Below are positions 10,352 through 10,682 of a DNA stretch of 10,682 nt, piece after piece. Within the stretch, counting starts at the first letter, position 1. Each line of letters opens with the position of its first letter. The DNA is from JBGLNJ01 sp964353405 (lineage in GTDB: Bacteria > Chloroflexota > Anaerolineae > Fen-1058). The stretch spans positions 1 through 10,682 of the forward strand of contig CAYGWJ010000339.1 in NCBI GenBank assembly GCA_964353405.1, in the 5' to 3' direction. The translations under genes were made by a program, and so were the position numbers. Below the pieces are notes generated by a model. The model ran no database searches, was not told the origin of the DNA, and was given only the letters and a program-made list of their open reading frames with translations.

Positions 10352-10682
10352 TAGTCGGTAATCTTGGTGATGACGCCCGAGCCGACGGTCAACCCACCTT
10401 CGCGAATCGCAAAGCGCGACCCGGCTTCCAACGCCACCGGCGCAATCAGCTTGACGTGCATATTCACGTTGTCGCCCGGCAACACCATCTCCACGCCCGC
10501 CGGCAACGTAATCTCGCCCGTCACATCCATCGTGTGAATGTAGAACTGCGGCCGATACCCCGGGAAGAACGCCTTGTGCCGCCCGCCTTCGTCCTTCTTC
10601 AACACGTACACTTCGGCGTCAAACTCGGTGTGCGGCTTGATGCTGCCCGGCTTGGCCAACACCATCCCGCGCTCCACATCCT
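10351..10682 (-). CDS. tuf: Elongation factor Tu, C-terminal part (cut by window edge)
   Basis: EF-Tu delivers aminoacyl-tRNA to the ribosomal A site as a GTP complex. The visible 110 codons cover the end of domain 2 and domain 3: ERGMVLAKPGSIKPHTEFDA, YVLKKDEGGRHKAFFPGYRP, QFYIHTMDVTGEITLPAGVE, MVLPGDNVNMHVKLIAPVAL and FAIREGGLTVGSGVITKITD. Two deviations from the common bacterial sequence are seen: EGGL in place of EGGR, and YIHTMDVTG in place of YFRTTDVTG. The frame continues past the edge, with GTG (Val) as an internal codon at 10675-10677 and not a start. The stop TAG is doubled by the following REP-like element. Its position suggests a joined str-S10 operon. Confidence 0.97.
   Translation of the reverse strand, partial: DVERGMVLAKPGSIKPHTEFDAEVYVLKKDEGGRHKAFFPGYRPQFYIHTMDVTGEITLPAGVEMVLPGDNVNMHVKLIAPVALEAGSRFAIREGGLTVGSGVITKITD

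Overview
The window is the heart of the bacterial ribosomal-protein supercluster, read entirely from the minus strand. In transcription order (right to left) it holds the 3' end of tuf, then rpsJ, rplC, rplD, rplW, rplB, rpsS, rplV, rpsC, rplP, rpmC and rpsQ (the S10 block), then rplN, rplX, rplE, rpsN, rpsH, rplF, rplR, rpsE, rpmD, rplO and the 5' part of secY (the spc block). Gene order is canonical and nothing is missing or inserted. tuf directly upstream of rpsJ means the str, S10 and spc operons are joined. All 21 internal genes look intact; tuf and secY are cut only by the window edges.

The organism is a GC-rich bacterium. Zinc-type S14, an L24 with a four-cysteine tail, the general protein sequences and the style of intergenic repeats remind me of Chloroflexota (Anaerolineae-like), but this is an impression and not a demonstrated placement.

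The genes are ordinary; the spacers are not. About half the junctions are tight (overlaps of 4 and 11 nt, or gaps of 1-15 nt, several with the stop codon overlapping the next Shine-Dalgarno). The rest are 31-138 nt long, and almost every one carries repeat DNA that begins at, or even includes, the stop codon of the upstream gene. Two classes are visible. (1) Palindromes of 19-26 nt preceded by GTAG on the coding strand, the layout of REP elements: tuf/rpsJ (three copies), rpsC/rplP, rplN/rplX and rplX/rplE. (2) Very short-period tandem arrays: ten AATT tetramers exactly 7 nt apart (rpsJ/rplC), GAAATTY heptads (rpsC/rplP and rpmD/rplO), and an octamer-phased array about 130 nt long that reverses orientation midway (rpsN/rpsH). 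rplF/rplR has a 12-nt direct repeat plus a hairpin, and rplV/rpsC a small hairpin overlapping the Shine-Dalgarno.

Other notable points: 16 of the 22 visible stop codons are TAG, unusual for highly expressed genes; rpsC starts with TTG, and rplX and rplO with GTG, each behind a clear Shine-Dalgarno. I see no intrinsic terminator, no recognisable ribosomal-protein autoregulatory leader, and no unknown protein-coding system. The best candidate for something undescribed is the set of repeats that have colonised stop-codon-proximal sites in an essential operon.
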